From assembly GCF_014639315.1 (NCBI RefSeq), contig NZ_BMFY01000008.1, positions 124,001 to 188,000 of the forward strand: a DNA stretch of 64,000 nucleotides, written 5' to 3'. Both the position numbers and the translations under genes were made by a program. The notes below the pieces were generated by a model, which saw nothing but the letters and a program-made list of their open reading frames with translations, did not search any database and had not been told where the DNA came from. The first letter of the stretch is position 1; the number at the start of each line of letters is the position of its first letter. The DNA is from Sediminivirga luteola (GTDB taxonomy: Bacteria; Actinomycetota; Actinomycetes; Actinomycetales; Brevibacteriaceae). Positions 1 to 13,082 of the stretch are shown here, one piece after another.

Positions 1-477
1 GCCACGGCGGCCTCCGCGCTGGCGGCCTGCGCCGGGCGCGGAGTCGGGCTGCTGCGCGCCTTCGTGCGCGAGCCCGCACGGGCTTCAGCGGTGCGCGCGG
101 CCGCCGAGGGCATGGGCGTCGAGGTGGAGGTGCACCGGCTCCAGGAGTGGAACCCGGCGGAGAGCCGCATCGTCGTCAGCACGCTTCCCGGGGACGCCGC
201 CGATGCCTACGCCGGGGCCGTGCGCGAGGTCCCGGCCGGCGCGGCGCTCCTCAACGCGGCCTACTCGCACGGCCCCTCCGCGCTGGCGGCGGCCTGGGAG
301 CGCGCCGGCGGACGTGCCGCCCGGGGCGAGCAGATGCTGGTCGGGCAGGCGGTGGAGCAGTTCGCGCTGTTCGCCCGCGCCGCCGTCGACGCCGGGCAGC
401 ATCCCGTGCCGCTGCCGGCGGATCTGCGCGAGCGGGTCGCCGCCGCCATGACGGACACCATCCGCGCCCAGCCATGA
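1..477 (+). CDS. aroE: Shikimate dehydrogenase, C-terminal part (5' end outside window)
   Basis: Reduces 3-dehydroshikimate to shikimate with NADPH in the cytosolic shikimate pathway. The frame is open from base 1, so the N-terminal catalytic half lies outside the window and 158 residues are visible. They contain the end of the Rossmann domain (segment ESRIVVSTLPGDAAD), then LLNAAY-S--PSALAAAW and GEQMLVGQAVEQFALF, the usual C-terminal AroE signature in which the M-L--QA--QF helix closes the substrate site. The stop overlaps the next gene's ATG (ATGA), so translation is probably coupled. The chorismate genes that follow support the call. A quinate/shikimate dehydrogenase paralogue cannot be excluded without the N-terminus. 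Confidence 0.85.
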   Translation, partial: ATAASALAACAGRGVGLLRAFVREPARASAVRAAAEGMGVEVEVHRLQEWNPAESRIVVSTLPGDAADAYAGAVREVPAGAALLNAAYSHGPSALAAAWERAGGRAARGEQMLVGQAVEQFALFARAAVDAGQHPVPLPADLRERVAAAMTDTIRAQP

Positions 478-1205
478 CCGGGCAGGCATGGCTCGAGCCC
501 CTGCTGGCCGCGGCCGGCGCCGCGGGCCTGGCCACGCTGATCCTGTTCCTGCTGGAGCCGCTGCTGCGCTCACCGGACCGGGCAGGCGACCTCGTCGCGA
601 GCGCCTATGCCAGGCGCGCCCGGCGCGGCGCAGGCGCCGCGCTCACGCCCGTGGCTGCCGCCGTCCCGCCGCTTCTGCTGGGCGCCCTCACCGCCGCCGA
701 GGGCCCGCACCGCATCACCGCGGCCGCCTGGATCGTGCTCGCCGTGGCCGCCGGGCTCTCTGTCTGGCTGCTGCGGATCGACCTCGTGCTGCACCGGCTG
801 CCGGATCGCATCGTGCTGCCCGCCGCCGGCACGCTCACCGGCCTCCTGGCCCTCGCGGCGATGCTCCCGCTGGCACCGGCCGAGCAGGGCGCGGCCCGCC
901 GGATGCTCACCGCCGCGCTGGTGGCCACGGCAGTGGCGCTCGTGCTCTGGGCGCTGCCGCTGATGCTCACCGGCGCTGCCGGAGTGGGCCTGGGCGATGT
1001 GAAGTTCATGCCCGTGGTCGCTCAGGTCGCCGTGAGTCTGCACTGGGGCGGGGCGCTGGTGGCGCTGGCGGTGACGGCGCTCAGCGCCGGGGTCGTCGTG
1101 GCCGCAGGTCTGCTGCGTGGCCGGCTGGGACTGCGCAGCCGGATCGCCTATGGCCCGCATCTCATATTGGGGATGTGGGCGGGCGCCGCCTCTGGCGTTT
1201 TGTAG
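474..1205 (+). CDS. Type IV prepilin peptidase (A24 family)
   Basis: Integral membrane aspartyl protease that cleaves, and in many members N-methylates, type IV pilin-like or Flp/Tad prepilins. The 243-residue protein has about seven hydrophobic segments. Both family aspartates are visible: D103 in [12 protein letters not shown] and D175 in the GxGD motif GLGDVK (172-177). The N-terminal cysteine-rich domain of classical PilD is absent, so the protein is close to the short catalytic core. The ATG overlaps the aroE stop. No pilin gene lies in the window, so the substrate is unknown; a Tad or competence pilus elsewhere is likely. Its place between aroE and aroC looks positional rather than functional. 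Confidence 0.82.
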   Translation: MTGQAWLEPLLAAAGAAGLATLILFLLEPLLRSPDRAGDLVASAYARRARRGAGAALTPVAAAVPPLLLGALTAAEGPHRITAAAWIVLAVAAGLSVWLLRIDLVLHRLPDRIVLPAAGTLTGLLALAAMLPLAPAEQGAARRMLTAALVATAVALVLWALPLMLTGAAGVGLGDVKFMPVVAQVAVSLHWGGALVALAVTALSAGVVVAAGLLRGRLGLRSRIAYGPHLILGMWAGAASGVL

Positions 1206-1208
1206 AAT
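1203..1208 (+). promoter_or_regulatory. -10 box of a leaderless aroC promoter
   Basis: TAGAAT lies 7 bases before the aroC ATG at 1216, so transcription should start at or next to the A of the start codon. It overlaps the stop codon of the prepilin peptidase. No clear -35 was seen. Confidence 0.55.
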
Positions 1209-1215
1209 GGGCCGA

Positions 1216-2430
1216 ATGGTGCGCTGGTTGACTGCAGGGGAATCGCATGGCCCTGCCCTGGTCGGAATCATCGAGGGACTTCCCGCCTTCATTCCCGTCA
1301 CGACGGAAAGGATCCAGGACGCCCTGGCCCGGCGCCGCCTGGGCTACGGCCGCGGCGCCCGGATGAAATTCGAGAAGGACCAGGTCCGCATCATCGGCGG
1401 CGTCCGCCACGGGCTCACCCAGGGCGGTCCCGTGGCCATCGAGATCGGTAACACCGAGTGGCCCAAGTGGGAGACGGTGATGTCCGCCGACCCGGTCGAT
1501 CCGGAGGTGCTCGCCGCCCAGGCCCGCAATGCCCCGCTGACCCGCCCCCGGCCCGGGCACGCGGACTTCGTGGGCATGCAGAAGTACGGCTTCGACGAGG
1601 CCCGGCCCATCCTGGAGCGCGCCTCCGCGCGTGAGACCGCCGCCCGGGTGGCGCTCGGCTCGGTCGCCGCCGGCCTGCTGCGCGAACTCGGCATCGGCCT
1701 GGTCTCCCACACCGTCGCGATCGGACCGGTCAGCGGCGACCCGGAGGCGCCGGGCCCGCTGCCGGCACCGGACGACGTGGAGCGGCTGGACGCGGATCCC
1801 ATGCGCTGCTTCGATCCGGAGCTCTCCGCCCGGATGGTCGCCGAGGTCGACGACGCCCGGAAGTCCGGCGACACCCTCGGCGGCGTCGTGGAAGTCCTCG
1901 CCTACGGCCTGCCCCCGGGGCTGGGCTCCCACGTCCATTTCGACCGGCGCCTGGACTCCCGTCTCGCCGGTGCCCTGATGGGGATCCAGGCGATCAAGGG
2001 CGTCGAGATCGGCGACGGGTTCCTCACTACGCGCCGCCGCGGCTCAGCCGCCCACGACGAGATCCGCCCGGGTCCCGACGGCGTCGTCCGCGCCTCCAAC
2101 CGCTCCGGCGGCACGGAGGGCGGCATGTCCACCGGAGAGCCCCTGCGCGTGCGCGCCGGGATGAAGCCCATCGCCACGGTGCCGCGCGCCCTGGGCACGG
2201 TCGACACCAGCACCGGGGAGGCCGCCACCGCGCACCACCAGCGCTCCGATGTGTGCGCCGTCCCCGCCGCCGGTGTCGTCGCCGAAGCCATGGTCGCGCT
2301 GGTGCTGGCCGACGCGGTGGTGGAGAAGTTCGGCGGCGACTCGGTCGCGGAGCTGGCCCGCAACCTCGAGAGCTACCGCCAGGCCCTGCCCGAGACCCTG
2401 CGCAGCGCGCCCGGCACCGTGGACCAGTGA
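1216..2430 (+). CDS. aroC: Chorismate synthase
   Basis: FMN-dependent enzyme converting 5-enolpyruvylshikimate-3-phosphate to chorismate, the last step of the shikimate pathway. The 404-residue protein begins [12 protein letters not shown], with the signature GESHG at 8-12, and carries the third family signature [15 protein letters not shown] near 340-355. Length is normal. ATG 1216 is preferred over ATG 1207 because it fits the family N-terminus and sits 7 bases after a TAGAAT box. The stop overlaps the GTG of aroK. The order aroC-aroK-aroB is standard in actinobacteria. Confidence 0.97.
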   Translation: MVRWLTAGESHGPALVGIIEGLPAFIPVTTERIQDALARRRLGYGRGARMKFEKDQVRIIGGVRHGLTQGGPVAIEIGNTEWPKWETVMSADPVDPEVLAAQARNAPLTRPRPGHADFVGMQKYGFDEARPILERASARETAARVALGSVAAGLLRELGIGLVSHTVAIGPVSGDPEAPGPLPAPDDVERLDADPMRCFDPELSARMVAEVDDARKSGDTLGGVVEVLAYGLPPGLGSHVHFDRRLDSRLAGALMGIQAIKGVEIGDGFLTTRRRGSAAHDEIRPGPDGVVRASNRSGGTEGGMSTGEPLRVRAGMKPIATVPRALGTVDTSTGEAATAHHQRSDVCAVPAAGVVAEAMVALVLADAVVEKFGGDSVAELARNLESYRQALPETLRSAPGTVDQ

Positions 2431-3068
2431 CCCCGGAGATCCCGGGCGCGCCGACGCCACGCCCGGCTCCCAGACTCAACCCCGCTCCGGCCGAGACCGC
2501 CCGGGTGGTGCTCGTCGGGCCGCCGGCGGCGGGCAAGTCCACCATCGGACGGATCCTCGCCGAGCGGCTGCACATGCCGATGCTCGACACGGACCAGATG
2601 ATCGTGGACCGCTACGGGCCCATTCCGGACATCTTCCGCGACCGCGGCGAGGCGGCGTTCCGCGAGATCGAGCGCGAAGCGGTCCGGCGGGCCCTGCGCA
2701 AGCTGCTGGACCGGCCCGGCGTCGTCTCGCTCGGCGGCGGCGCGGTGCTCAACCAGGGCACCCGGGCCCAGCTGCGGCATCCGGCGCTCACCGTCGTGCT
2801 CATCATGATCGACGAGCAGACCGTGGCCCAGCGACTGGGGAATCCGTCCCGGCCGCTGCTGGCGGGGGACCCGGAGGCGGCCGTCGCCCGCTGGCGGGCG
2901 CTGGTCGACGAGCGCCGGCCGCTGTACGAGCAGGTCGCCGACGTCACGGTGCACGGCTCCGACTCCTCACCGGTGACGGCCGTCAACCGGATCGTCGACC
3001 GGCTGAGCAAAGACGCCCGGGCCCACGAATACGCCAAGTACCGGTACGAGGGGAACGAAGAGCCATGA
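2427..3068 (+). CDS. aroK: Shikimate kinase
   Basis: Phosphorylates shikimate at the 3-hydroxyl using ATP. The 213-residue P-loop protein has Walker [10 protein letters not shown] at 31-39, then the shikimate-binding DTDQMIV segment, [13 protein letters not shown], and SLGGGAVLN. This is a complete set for the family. GTG 2427 overlaps the aroC stop (GTGA) and gives a roughly 25-residue proline-rich N-terminal extension before the fold. A shorter start inside that extension is possible. The C-terminus overlaps the aroB ATG, so aroC-aroK-aroB are translationally coupled. Confidence 0.95.
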   Translation: MTPEIPGAPTPRPAPRLNPAPAETARVVLVGPPAAGKSTIGRILAERLHMPMLDTDQMIVDRYGPIPDIFRDRGEAAFREIEREAVRRALRKLLDRPGVVSLGGGAVLNQGTRAQLRHPALTVVLIMIDEQTVAQRLGNPSRPLLAGDPEAAVARWRALVDERRPLYEQVADVTVHGSDSSPVTAVNRIVDRLSKDARAHEYAKYRYEGNEEP

Positions 3069-4174
3069 CAGACACACGAGAGGTCGCCGTGGGCGGCGGC
3101 ACCGGGTACCCGGTGCGGATCGGCACCGGCCTGCTGAGCGGGCTGCCGGAGCTGCTGGGCCGTGAGGTCGCCAAGGTGCTGGTGATCTACCCCCGGGCGC
3201 TGCGCACCGCGGGGGACCTGGTGCGGGAGGACCTCGTCGCCGCCGGCTACGAGGGCATCGCCGCGGAGATCCCCGACGCCGAGGAGGCCAAGCACGTCAC
3301 CGTGGCCTCCTTCTGCTGGCAGGTGCTGGGGCAGTCGGACTTCACCCGCTCGGACGCCATCGTCACCGTCGGCGGGGGAGCGGTGAGCGACCTGGGCGGT
3401 TTCGTCGCCGCCACCTGGCTGCGCGGGATCAAGGTCGTGCACATGCCCACGACGCTGCTGGGGATGGTCGATGCGGCCGTCGGCGGCAAGACGGGCATCA
3501 ACACCGCCGAGGGCAAGAACCTCGTCGGCGCCTTCCACGCCCCGGCCGGCGTGCTGGCGGACCTGGGCAGTCTGGCGACGCTGCCGGACAACGAGCTCTT
3601 CACCGGCATGGCGGAGGTGGTCAAGGCGGGCTTCATCGCCGATCCGGTCATCCTGGACCTGCTGGAGGCGCACAGCCTGGAGGAGATCAAGGACGCCGCC
3701 GGGCCGGTGCTGCCGGAGCTGATCGAGCGCGCGGTCAAGGTCAAGGCGGACATCGTCTCCGACGACTTCAAGGAGTCCGGCAGGCGGGAGCATCTGAACT
3801 ACGGGCACACCCTGGGGCACGCGATCGAGCGCACCGAGCGGTACCAGTGGCGTCACGGCGCCGCGGTGGCGGTCGGCATGATGTTCGCCGCCGAGCTGTC
3901 CCGGATGACCCGGAACCTCGACGACGCGGTCGTCGAGCGGCATCGGAGCATCCTGCAGAAGCTGGGCCTGCCCACCGGCTACCGTGGCGACAAATGGCCG
4001 CAGCTGCTGGAGACCATGCGCCGGGACAAGAAGTCCCGCGGCTCGCTCATGCGCTTCGTCGTCCTGGAGGACACCGCCCGGCCGGTCATCGCCGAGGGCA
4101 TCGACACCTCGCTGCTCTACACCGCCTACCAGGAGATCGGCGTGGACTCGCCGACGATATCCCTGGGACGCTGA
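3065..4174 (+). CDS. aroB: 3-dehydroquinate synthase
   Basis: NAD- and metal-dependent cyclisation of DAHP to 3-dehydroquinate, second step of the shikimate pathway. The 369-residue protein shows the NAD-binding glycine loop VGGGAVSDLGGFVA near 101-114, MPTTLLGMVDAAVGGKTGIN, and the three metal ligands in GMAEVVKAG (about E184), NYGHTLGHAIE (about H248) and WRHGAAVAVGM (about H264). Length is typical. The ATG overlaps the aroK stop. A gap with a probable promoter follows before efp, so the aro unit likely ends here. Confidence 0.97.
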   Translation: MTDTREVAVGGGTGYPVRIGTGLLSGLPELLGREVAKVLVIYPRALRTAGDLVREDLVAAGYEGIAAEIPDAEEAKHVTVASFCWQVLGQSDFTRSDAIVTVGGGAVSDLGGFVAATWLRGIKVVHMPTTLLGMVDAAVGGKTGINTAEGKNLVGAFHAPAGVLADLGSLATLPDNELFTGMAEVVKAGFIADPVILDLLEAHSLEEIKDAAGPVLPELIERAVKVKADIVSDDFKESGRREHLNYGHTLGHAIERTERYQWRHGAAVAVGMMFAAELSRMTRNLDDAVVERHRSILQKLGLPTGYRGDKWPQLLETMRRDKKSRGSLMRFVVLEDTARPVIAEGIDTSLLYTAYQEIGVDSPTISLGR

Positions 4175-4180
4175 TACCAT
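4175..4180 (+). promoter_or_regulatory. Probable -10 box upstream of efp
   Basis: TACCAT lies directly after the aroB stop. It would give a 5' UTR of about 45 bases, which contains a GAAAGG ribosome binding site near 4217. It matches the TANNNT pattern of other starts in the window; the -35 is not obvious. Confidence 0.35.
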
Positions 4181-4231
4181 TGTGCGGGCCGCGCGAGCGG
4201 CCGCGAACGAGACGACGAAAGGCGTGCGCGC

Positions 4232-4795
4232 GTGGCAACCACGAACGATCTGAAGAACGGCATGGTGCTCAACCTGGAGGGCCAGCTGTGGCAGGTGCTG
4301 GAGTTCCAGCACGTCAAGCCCGGCAAGGGCCCGGCCTTCGTGCGGACGAAGATCAAGAACGTCCTGTCCGGGAAGATCATCGACAAGACCTTCAACGCCG
4401 GCACCAAGGTGGAGACCGCCACCGTCGACCGCCGGGACATGCAGTACCTCTACCACGACGGCAACGACTACGTCTTCATGGACGAGTCCGACTACGACCA
4501 GGTCTCCCTGAGCGAGGAGATCGTCGGCCAGGCCGCGAACTTCCTGCTGGAGAACCAGAGCCTGCAGGTCGCCTTCCACGAGGGCACCCCGCTGTACGTG
4601 GAGATGCCCGCCTCGGTGGTGCTGGAGATCTCCCACACCGAGCCCGGCCTGCAGGGCGACCGCTCCTCCGGCGGCACCAAGCCGGCCACCCTGGAGACCG
4701 GGTACGAGATCCAGGTCCCGCTGTTCCTGGAGACCGGCACCAAGGTCAAGGTCGACACCCGCAACGGCGACTACCTGGGCCGCGTCAAGGAGTGA
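4232..4795 (+). CDS. efp: Translation elongation factor P
   Basis: Binds stalled ribosomes between the P and E sites and promotes peptide bonds at polyproline stretches. The 187-residue protein has the KOW-like N-terminal domain followed by two OB domains. The tip loop reads [10 protein letters not shown], with lysine 32 flanked by prolines; this PGKGP loop is the actinobacterial type that works without lysine modification. GTG 4232 begins [13 protein letters not shown] and is preceded by GAAAGG. The stop overlaps the nusB GTG (GTGA), the conserved actinobacterial efp-nusB pair. Confidence 0.97.
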   Translation: MATTNDLKNGMVLNLEGQLWQVLEFQHVKPGKGPAFVRTKIKNVLSGKIIDKTFNAGTKVETATVDRRDMQYLYHDGNDYVFMDESDYDQVSLSEEIVGQAANFLLENQSLQVAFHEGTPLYVEMPASVVLEISHTEPGLQGDRSSGGTKPATLETGYEIQVPLFLETGTKVKVDTRNGDYLGRVKE

Positions 4796-5202
4796 GCGCC
4801 CGCCGTCGTGCCCGTCGCCGGGCCCTGGAGATCCTGTTCGAGGCCGAGCAGCGCGGCATCGACCCGCTGACCCTGCTGCAGGAGCGCAGCGGCGATCCGG
4901 AATACCCGATGCGGCCCTACTCCCGGGAGATCGTCTCCGGCACGGCCGCGCTGCAGGAAGAGATCGACGAGGTCATCACCAGCTACTCCCTGGGCTGGGA
5001 GCTGGACCGGATGCCCGCCGTGGACCGCGCGCTGCTGCGGATCGGCGTCTGGGAGTTGCTGCACAACGACGACATCCCGGACAAGGTCGCGATCAGCGAG
5101 GCCACCGAACTGGCCCGCGAGTTCTCCACCGATGACAGCCCCAAGTTCGTCTCGGGACTGCTCAGCCGGGTCCTCGAGGTGAAACCGGCTCTCGGGGGAT
5201 AG
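4792..5202 (+). CDS. nusB: Transcription antitermination protein NusB
   Basis: All-helical RNA-binding factor that, with S10/NusE, assembles on boxA of rRNA operons to keep RNA polymerase processive. The 136-residue protein begins [20 protein letters not shown] (arginine-rich helix 1), with [19 protein letters not shown] in the middle and [20 protein letters not shown] near the end, all typical. The GTG overlaps the efp stop. The start of the pyr promoter region abuts its stop codon. Confidence 0.95.
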   Translation: MSARRRARRRALEILFEAEQRGIDPLTLLQERSGDPEYPMRPYSREIVSGTAALQEEIDEVITSYSLGWELDRMPAVDRALLRIGVWELLHNDDIPDKVAISEATELAREFSTDDSPKFVSGLLSRVLEVKPALGG

Positions 5203-5208
5203 TAGAGT
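5203..5208 (+). promoter_or_regulatory. -10 box of the pyr operon
   Basis: TAGAGT directly follows the nusB stop. Transcription from about 5215 would give a 45-base leader that consists almost entirely of the PyrR-binding hairpin and the ribosome binding site. Confidence 0.45.
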
Positions 5209-5221
5209 CATACCCGTACCA

Positions 5222-5253
5222 CCTTTAATCACCGTCCCGTGAGGCGGGAAAGG
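5222..5253 (+). promoter_or_regulatory. PyrR-binding RNA hairpin overlapping the pyrR ribosome binding site
   Basis: A lower stem CCUUU (5222-5226)/AAAGG (5249-5253) and an upper stem CCCG (5236-5239)/CGGG (5245-5248) enclose the loop UGAGG, with an asymmetric internal loop. The core GUCCCGUGAGGCGGGAAAGG lines up with the Bacillus anti-antiterminator binding-loop consensus (UCC-AGAGAGGCU-...AAGG). The 3' arm is the purine-rich ribosome binding site 8 bases before the pyrR ATG. No terminator or antiterminator stem fits in the short leader. Inference: PyrR bound to UMP or UTP blocks translation initiation, as reported for mycobacteria. Confidence 0.75.
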
Positions 5254-5260
5254 GGGGCCC

Positions 5261-5824
5261 ATGCGCCAGCGCACCGTGCTCGACGAGCACGAGATCACGC
5301 GCGCCGTGACCCGTATCGCCCACGAGATCCTCGAGCACAACAAGGGGCCGCAGGATCTGGTGCTGCTCGGCATCCCCACCCGCGGGGTGCCCCTGGCCCG
5401 GCGGCTGGCCGAGCGCATCGCCGGCATCGAGCCGGGCGTCGACGCCGAGGAGCTCACCGGCAGCCTCGACATCACCATGTACCGTGACGACCTGCGTCGC
5501 AGCGGTCGCCGCAAGGTGCACGCCACCAGCATCCCTGCCGCCGGCATCGACGACAAGACGGTCGTGCTGGTGGACGACGTGCTGTTCTCCGGCCGCTCCA
5601 TCCGGGCGGCCCTGGACGCCCTCGCAGCGCTCGGCCGGCCGCGCGCGGTGCGCCTGGCGGTGCTGGTGGACCGCGGGCACCGGCAGTACCCGATCCGCGC
5701 CGACCACGTCGGCAAGAACCTCCCCACCGCCGCCAGCGAGCGCGTCGACGTGCGCCTGCGCGAGACGGACGCCGCGGACGGTTTCACCGGGGACGAGGTC
5801 CTGATCACCGGCGGGGAGGAGTGA
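5261..5824 (+). CDS. pyrR: Bifunctional pyr operon regulator / uracil phosphoribosyltransferase PyrR
   Basis: RNA-binding regulator that senses UMP/UTP and has weak uracil phosphoribosyltransferase activity. The 187-residue protein has the type I PRTase fold, with the PRPP loop [17 protein letters not shown] near 102-118 and the N-terminal [13 protein letters not shown] helix of the family. It is the first gene of the pyrimidine operon and sits directly behind its own putative RNA target, consistent with autogenous control. Its stop overlaps the pyrB start region (GTGATG). Confidence 0.95.
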   Translation: MRQRTVLDEHEITRAVTRIAHEILEHNKGPQDLVLLGIPTRGVPLARRLAERIAGIEPGVDAEELTGSLDITMYRDDLRRSGRRKVHATSIPAAGIDDKTVVLVDDVLFSGRSIRAALDALAALGRPRAVRLAVLVDRGHRQYPIRADHVGKNLPTAASERVDVRLRETDAADGFTGDEVLITGGEE

Positions 5825-6804
5825 TGGCGCTGACCTCCCTGCTCTCCGCCTCCGATCTGGACCGCCGCACCGCGGTCGAGCTGCTGGACCTGGCCGAGGA
5901 GATGGCCACGGTGGCCGGCCGCGAGGTCAAGAAGCTCCCCGCCCTGCGCGGGCGCACCGTGGTGAACCTGTTCTTCGAGGACTCCACTCGCACCCGGATC
6001 TCCTTCGAAGCGGCCGCCAAGCGGCTCTCGGCCGATGTGATCAACTTCGCCGCCAAAGGTTCCAGCGTCTCCAAGGGCGAGAGCCTGCAGGACACCGCGC
6101 AGACCCTCGCGGCGATGGGCGTCGACGGCGTGGTGGTGCGGCATCCCGGCTCGGGCGCACCGCACCGGCTGGCGCAGGCCGGCTGGTTGGAGGCGCCCAT
6201 CATCAACGCCGGCGACGGCACCCATGAGCACCCCACCCAGGCGCTGCTGGACGCCTTCACCCTGCGCCGGGTGCTGCACGGGGAGCCGGCCAGCGGCGCC
6301 GCCGGCACCGGAGCCGACGGCAAGGACCTGGCCGGGGCCACCGTGATGATCGTCGGCGATGTGCTGCACTCCCGGGTGGCCCGCTCGAATGTGAGGACGC
6401 TGCACACGCTGGGCGCCTCGGTCGTCCTGGTCGCCCCGGCCACGCTGCTGCCCTGGGGGGTGGAGAGCTGGCCCTGCCAGGTGCGCTACGACCTGGACGA
6501 GGCCATCGCCGAGTTCGCTCCGGATGCCGTCATGATGCTGCGGATTCAGCTGGAGCGGATGCATCAGGCCTTCTTCCCCAATGCCCGCGAGTACACCCGG
6601 CTATGGGGCCTCAGCGCCGCCCGGCTGCATGCGCTGCCGGCCGATGCCTGGGTGATGCATCCGGGGCCGATGAACCGCGGCGTCGAGATCTCCGCGGCGG
6701 CGGCCGACTCGCCCCGCGCCCTGGTGCTCGATCAGGTCGCCAACGGCGTGGCGGTACGGATGGCCACGCTCTACCATCTGCTCACCGGAGAGGACAGCCA
6801 CTGA
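5824..6804 (+). CDS. pyrB: Aspartate carbamoyltransferase, catalytic subunit
   Basis: Joins carbamoyl phosphate and aspartate to carbamoyl aspartate, the committed step of UMP synthesis. The 326-residue protein shows the carbamoyl-phosphate loop [12 protein letters not shown] (51-62), [22 protein letters not shown] (from about 137) and [14 protein letters not shown] 5824 is preferred; GTG 5821 one codon earlier is equally in frame, and both have a GGGGAGGA site upstream. No pyrI regulatory subunit is present, so a simple catalytic trimer or an association with dihydroorotase is likely. It overlaps pyrC by one base. Confidence 0.96.
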   Translation: MALTSLLSASDLDRRTAVELLDLAEEMATVAGREVKKLPALRGRTVVNLFFEDSTRTRISFEAAAKRLSADVINFAAKGSSVSKGESLQDTAQTLAAMGVDGVVVRHPGSGAPHRLAQAGWLEAPIINAGDGTHEHPTQALLDAFTLRRVLHGEPASGAAGTGADGKDLAGATVMIVGDVLHSRVARSNVRTLHTLGASVVLVAPATLLPWGVESWPCQVRYDLDEAIAEFAPDAVMMLRIQLERMHQAFFPNAREYTRLWGLSAARLHALPADAWVMHPGPMNRGVEISAAAADSPRALVLDQVANGVAVRMATLYHLLTGEDSH

Positions 6805-8120
6805 TGCGGATCAGGATCGCCGGCGCGCGCGTGCTCGGCGGACAGGCGCAGGACATCGAGATCGCCGACGGCCGTCTGGCCGAGCCGGGCTCGGCGGGCC
6901 GGCCCGACCTCACGGTCGACGCCGACGGCCTGATCGCGCTGCCGGGCCTGGTGGACATGCACGTGCACCTGCGCGAGCCCGGCCGGGAGGACGCCGAGAC
7001 GGTCGAGACCGGTTCCCGCGCCGCCGCCCGGGGCGGTTTCACCGCGGTGCTGGCGATGGCGAACACGCAGCCCACGGCCGATACCGCGGGCGTGGTGGAA
7101 CAGGTGTGGCGGCTCGGCCGGGAGTCCGGCTGGACGCAGGTGCAGCCCATCGGCGCCGTCACCGCCGGCCTGGAGGGTACCCGGCTGGCCGAACTCGGCG
7201 CGATGGCCCGCTCCGCGGCGGGCGTGCGGATCTTCTCCGACGACGGGCACTGCGTGTCCGATCCGCTGCTGATGCGCCGTGCCCTGGAGTACGTCAAGGG
7301 CTTCGACGGGATGATCGCCCAGCACGCCCAGGAGCCGCGGCTGACGGAGGGCGCGCAGATGAACGAGGGCGTGGTCTCCGCCGAACTGGGTCTGCCCGGC
7401 TGGCCCGCGGCGGCGGAGGAGGCCATCATCGCCCGGGACGTGCTGCTGGCCCAGCACGTGGGCGCCCGCCTGCACATCTGCCATGTGTCCACCGCCGGCA
7501 GCGTGGAGATCATCCGCTGGGCCAAATCCCGCGGGGCACGGATCACCGCGGAGGTCACCCCGCACCACCTGATCCTCACCGATGACCTGGTGCGCAGCTA
7601 CGATCCGGTCTACAAGGTCAACCCGCCACTGCGGACCGCCGAGGACGCCGCCGCCCTGCGGCAGGCCGTTCTGGACGGCACCATCGACGTCATCGCCACC
7701 GACCACGCCCCGCACCCGGCCGAGCACAAGTGCTGCGAGTGGACCGCCGCGGCCATGGGGATGGTCGGCATGGAGACAGCGCTGGCCGTGGTCCGCCTGG
7801 CGATGCGCGAGGAGGAGGGCTTCGGCTGGGACCAGGTGGCGCGGCTGATGAGCCGAAACCCGGCCCGGATCGCGGGACTGCCGGGCCAGGGACACGGCTT
7901 CGAGCCCGGTGCGCACGCCAATATCGTGCTGGTGGACCCGGGCGCCCCGCACACCATCGACCCGGCGGACTCCGCCAGTCTGGGCCGGAACAATCCGTTC
8001 GCCGGGACCGAGGTCGACACCGCCGTCCACTCGACCTTCCTCTACGGGCATCCCGTGGTCCTGGACGGCGAGCTGCAAGCCCCCCACCCGGCCTCCAAGG
8101 AGGACACATGGCCGCTGTGA
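6804..8120 (+). CDS. pyrC: Dihydroorotase
   Basis: Zinc amidohydrolase that cyclises carbamoyl aspartate to dihydroorotate. The 438-residue class I enzyme shows the metal motif DMHVHLREPG (51-60), AMANTQPTADT, KVNPPLRTAED and the catalytic ATDHAPH near 299. ATG 6804 shares its A with the pyrB stop (TGATG). The last 13 bases overlap the next gene, so the operon is tightly coupled. Order pyrB-pyrC-membrane protein-carA is the actinobacterial arrangement. Confidence 0.96.
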   Translation: MRIRIAGARVLGGQAQDIEIADGRLAEPGSAGRPDLTVDADGLIALPGLVDMHVHLREPGREDAETVETGSRAAARGGFTAVLAMANTQPTADTAGVVEQVWRLGRESGWTQVQPIGAVTAGLEGTRLAELGAMARSAAGVRIFSDDGHCVSDPLLMRRALEYVKGFDGMIAQHAQEPRLTEGAQMNEGVVSAELGLPGWPAAAEEAIIARDVLLAQHVGARLHICHVSTAGSVEIIRWAKSRGARITAEVTPHHLILTDDLVRSYDPVYKVNPPLRTAEDAAALRQAVLDGTIDVIATDHAPHPAEHKCCEWTAAAMGMVGMETALAVVRLAMREEEGFGWDQVARLMSRNPARIAGLPGQGHGFEPGAHANIVLVDPGAPHTIDPADSASLGRNNPFAGTEVDTAVHSTFLYGHPVVLDGELQAPHPASKEDTWPL

Positions 8121-8611
8121 CCACCGCCTATCTGATCGGCGCCATCATCGCCGTCGTCCTCACCGTCGGCCTGTTCGCCCTGGCCTGGTACGGCTGGCGC
8201 TCCCGCAAGCGAGGGCAGAGCCACATCCCGGCGCCGCCGCAGGTCCCGGCCGAGCTCGACGGCGCCGGCGACCGCATCCCGGCGATGTACGTGGCCACCA
8301 CGCTGGAGCGCCAGCGGCTCGAACGCGTGGCGGTGCACACACTGGGAATCCGCACGCAGGGCGCTGTGTTCCCCTGTGAGCGCGGCGTGATCGTCGAACG
8401 CGCCGGGGTGCCGGACTTCTTCATCCCCCGGGAGGCGATCACGGGAGTGCGCGCCGAATCCGGGATGGCTGGGAAGTTCGTGGAGAAGGACGGCCTCGTG
8501 GTCGTCACCTGGACGCTGGGGGAGACCAGCGTGGACACCGGATTCCGGCCCCGCGCGGCCGCCGACCGGCCGCGGCTGATCGAGGAGATCAGGACGCTGG
8601 CCGCATCATGA
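8108..8611 (+). CDS. Single-pass membrane protein with PH-like domain, pyrimidine operon
   Basis: Function unknown. The 167-residue protein has one N-terminal transmembrane helix (about residues 8-28, [20 protein letters not shown]), a basic stop-transfer segment WRSRKRG, then a soluble cytoplasmic domain of about 110 residues. That domain has a beta-rich pattern ([29 protein letters not shown]) resembling bacterial PH domains. It overlaps pyrC by 13 bases and is followed at once by carA. The position matches the putative membrane protein between pyrC and carA in Mycobacterium tuberculosis (Rv1382). Inference only: it could anchor or modulate pathway enzymes at the membrane. Confidence 0.8.
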   Translation: MAAVTTAYLIGAIIAVVLTVGLFALAWYGWRSRKRGQSHIPAPPQVPAELDGAGDRIPAMYVATTLERQRLERVAVHTLGIRTQGAVFPCERGVIVERAGVPDFFIPREAITGVRAESGMAGKFVEKDGLVVVTWTLGETSVDTGFRPRAAADRPRLIEEIRTLAAS

Positions 8612-8649
8612 CACTGACAGCAGCATGTAGCACGAAGGAGAACCAGCCC

Positions 8650-9789
8650 GTGGCTGATACGCAGACGGCCGTCCTCGTCCTGGAGGACGGACGGGTCTTC
8701 GAGGGGCGGCCCTACGGTGCCACCGGCACCGCACTCGGCGAGGCGGTGTTCGTCACCGGCATGACCGGGTACCAGGAGACCCTCACGGACCCCTCCTACC
8801 ACCGCCAGATCGTGATCCAGACCGCGCCGCACATCGGCAACACCGGCGTCAACGACGAGGACGACGAGTCACTGGGCTACTGGATCGCCGGCTACGTCGT
8901 GCGTGACGCCGCGCGCCGGGTCTCCAGCTGGCGGGCCACCGAGTCGCTCGGCGAGCGCCTGGACCGGCTGGGCATCGTCGGCATCCAGGACGTGGACACC
9001 CGAGCGCTGACCCTGCACCTGCGGGACAAGGGCGCCATGCGGATGGGCGTCTTCTCCGCCGAGGCGGCAGAGCGCCCTGCCGCCGAACTGCTGGCCGAGG
9101 TGCGGGCTCAGGCGCCGATGAAGGGCGCCCAGCTGGCCGAGGAGGTCAGCACCAAGGAGGCGTACGTCGTCCGCCCCGAGGGCGAGGCCCGCTGGCGGGT
9201 CGCCGCGGTGGACCTCGGCATCAAGGCGAACACCCCGCGGATGCTCGCCGAACGCGGCATTGAGGTGCATGTCCTGCCGGCCACCGCGACCTTCGAGGAG
9301 GTGGCGGCGGTGGAGCCCGACGGCGTGTTCTTCTCCAACGGCCCCGGCGACCCGGAGACCGCGGACCACCAGGTGGAGCTGCTGCGGCGGGTGCTGGACG
9401 AGAAGATCCCGTTCTTCGGCATCTGCTTCGGCAACCAGCTGCTCGGCCGCGCCCTGGGCTACGGCACCTACAAGCTGCCCTTCGGCCATCGCGGCATCAA
9501 CCAGCCGGTGCTCGACCGCACCACCGGCAAGGTCGAGGTGACCTCCCAGAATCACGGCTTCGCCGTCGACGCGCCGATCGACGAGGTCTCCACGGCCCCC
9601 CATGGCGACGGCCGCTACGGGCGCGTGGAGGTCAGCCACATCAGCCTCAACGACGATGTCGTCGAGGGCCTGCGCTGCCTGGACCTGCCGGCGTTCTCCG
9701 TGCAGTTCCACCCCGAGTCCGCGGCCGGGCCGCACGACTCGCGTTATCTGTTCGACCGCTTCACCACGCTGATGAGCGAAGGAGACTAA
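8650..9789 (+). CDS. carA: Carbamoyl phosphate synthase, small (glutaminase) subunit
   Basis: Hydrolyses glutamine and passes ammonia to CarB for carbamoyl phosphate used by both pyrimidine and arginine pathways. The 379-residue protein has the N-terminal CPSase domain ([29 protein letters not shown]) and a class I glutamine amidotransferase domain with nucleophile Cys in [12 protein letters not shown] (about C259) and HPES near the end. GTG 8650 is chosen because AAGGAG lies 9 bases upstream and it matches family N-termini. ATG 8608, which overlaps the previous stop, would add 14 atypical residues. Confidence 0.95.
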   Translation: MADTQTAVLVLEDGRVFEGRPYGATGTALGEAVFVTGMTGYQETLTDPSYHRQIVIQTAPHIGNTGVNDEDDESLGYWIAGYVVRDAARRVSSWRATESLGERLDRLGIVGIQDVDTRALTLHLRDKGAMRMGVFSAEAAERPAAELLAEVRAQAPMKGAQLAEEVSTKEAYVVRPEGEARWRVAAVDLGIKANTPRMLAERGIEVHVLPATATFEEVAAVEPDGVFFSNGPGDPETADHQVELLRRVLDEKIPFFGICFGNQLLGRALGYGTYKLPFGHRGINQPVLDRTTGKVEVTSQNHGFAVDAPIDEVSTAPHGDGRYGRVEVSHISLNDDVVEGLRCLDLPAFSVQFHPESAAGPHDSRYLFDRFTTLMSEGD

Positions 9790-9791
9790 CG

Positions 9792-13078
<3,287 letters not shown>

Positions 13079-13082
<4 letters not shown>

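Noticed and set aside
8608-8649. carA start at ATG 8608
   Set aside because: It overlaps the previous stop, but AAGGAG lies 9 bases before GTG 8650, and the extra residues are unlike CarA N-termini.
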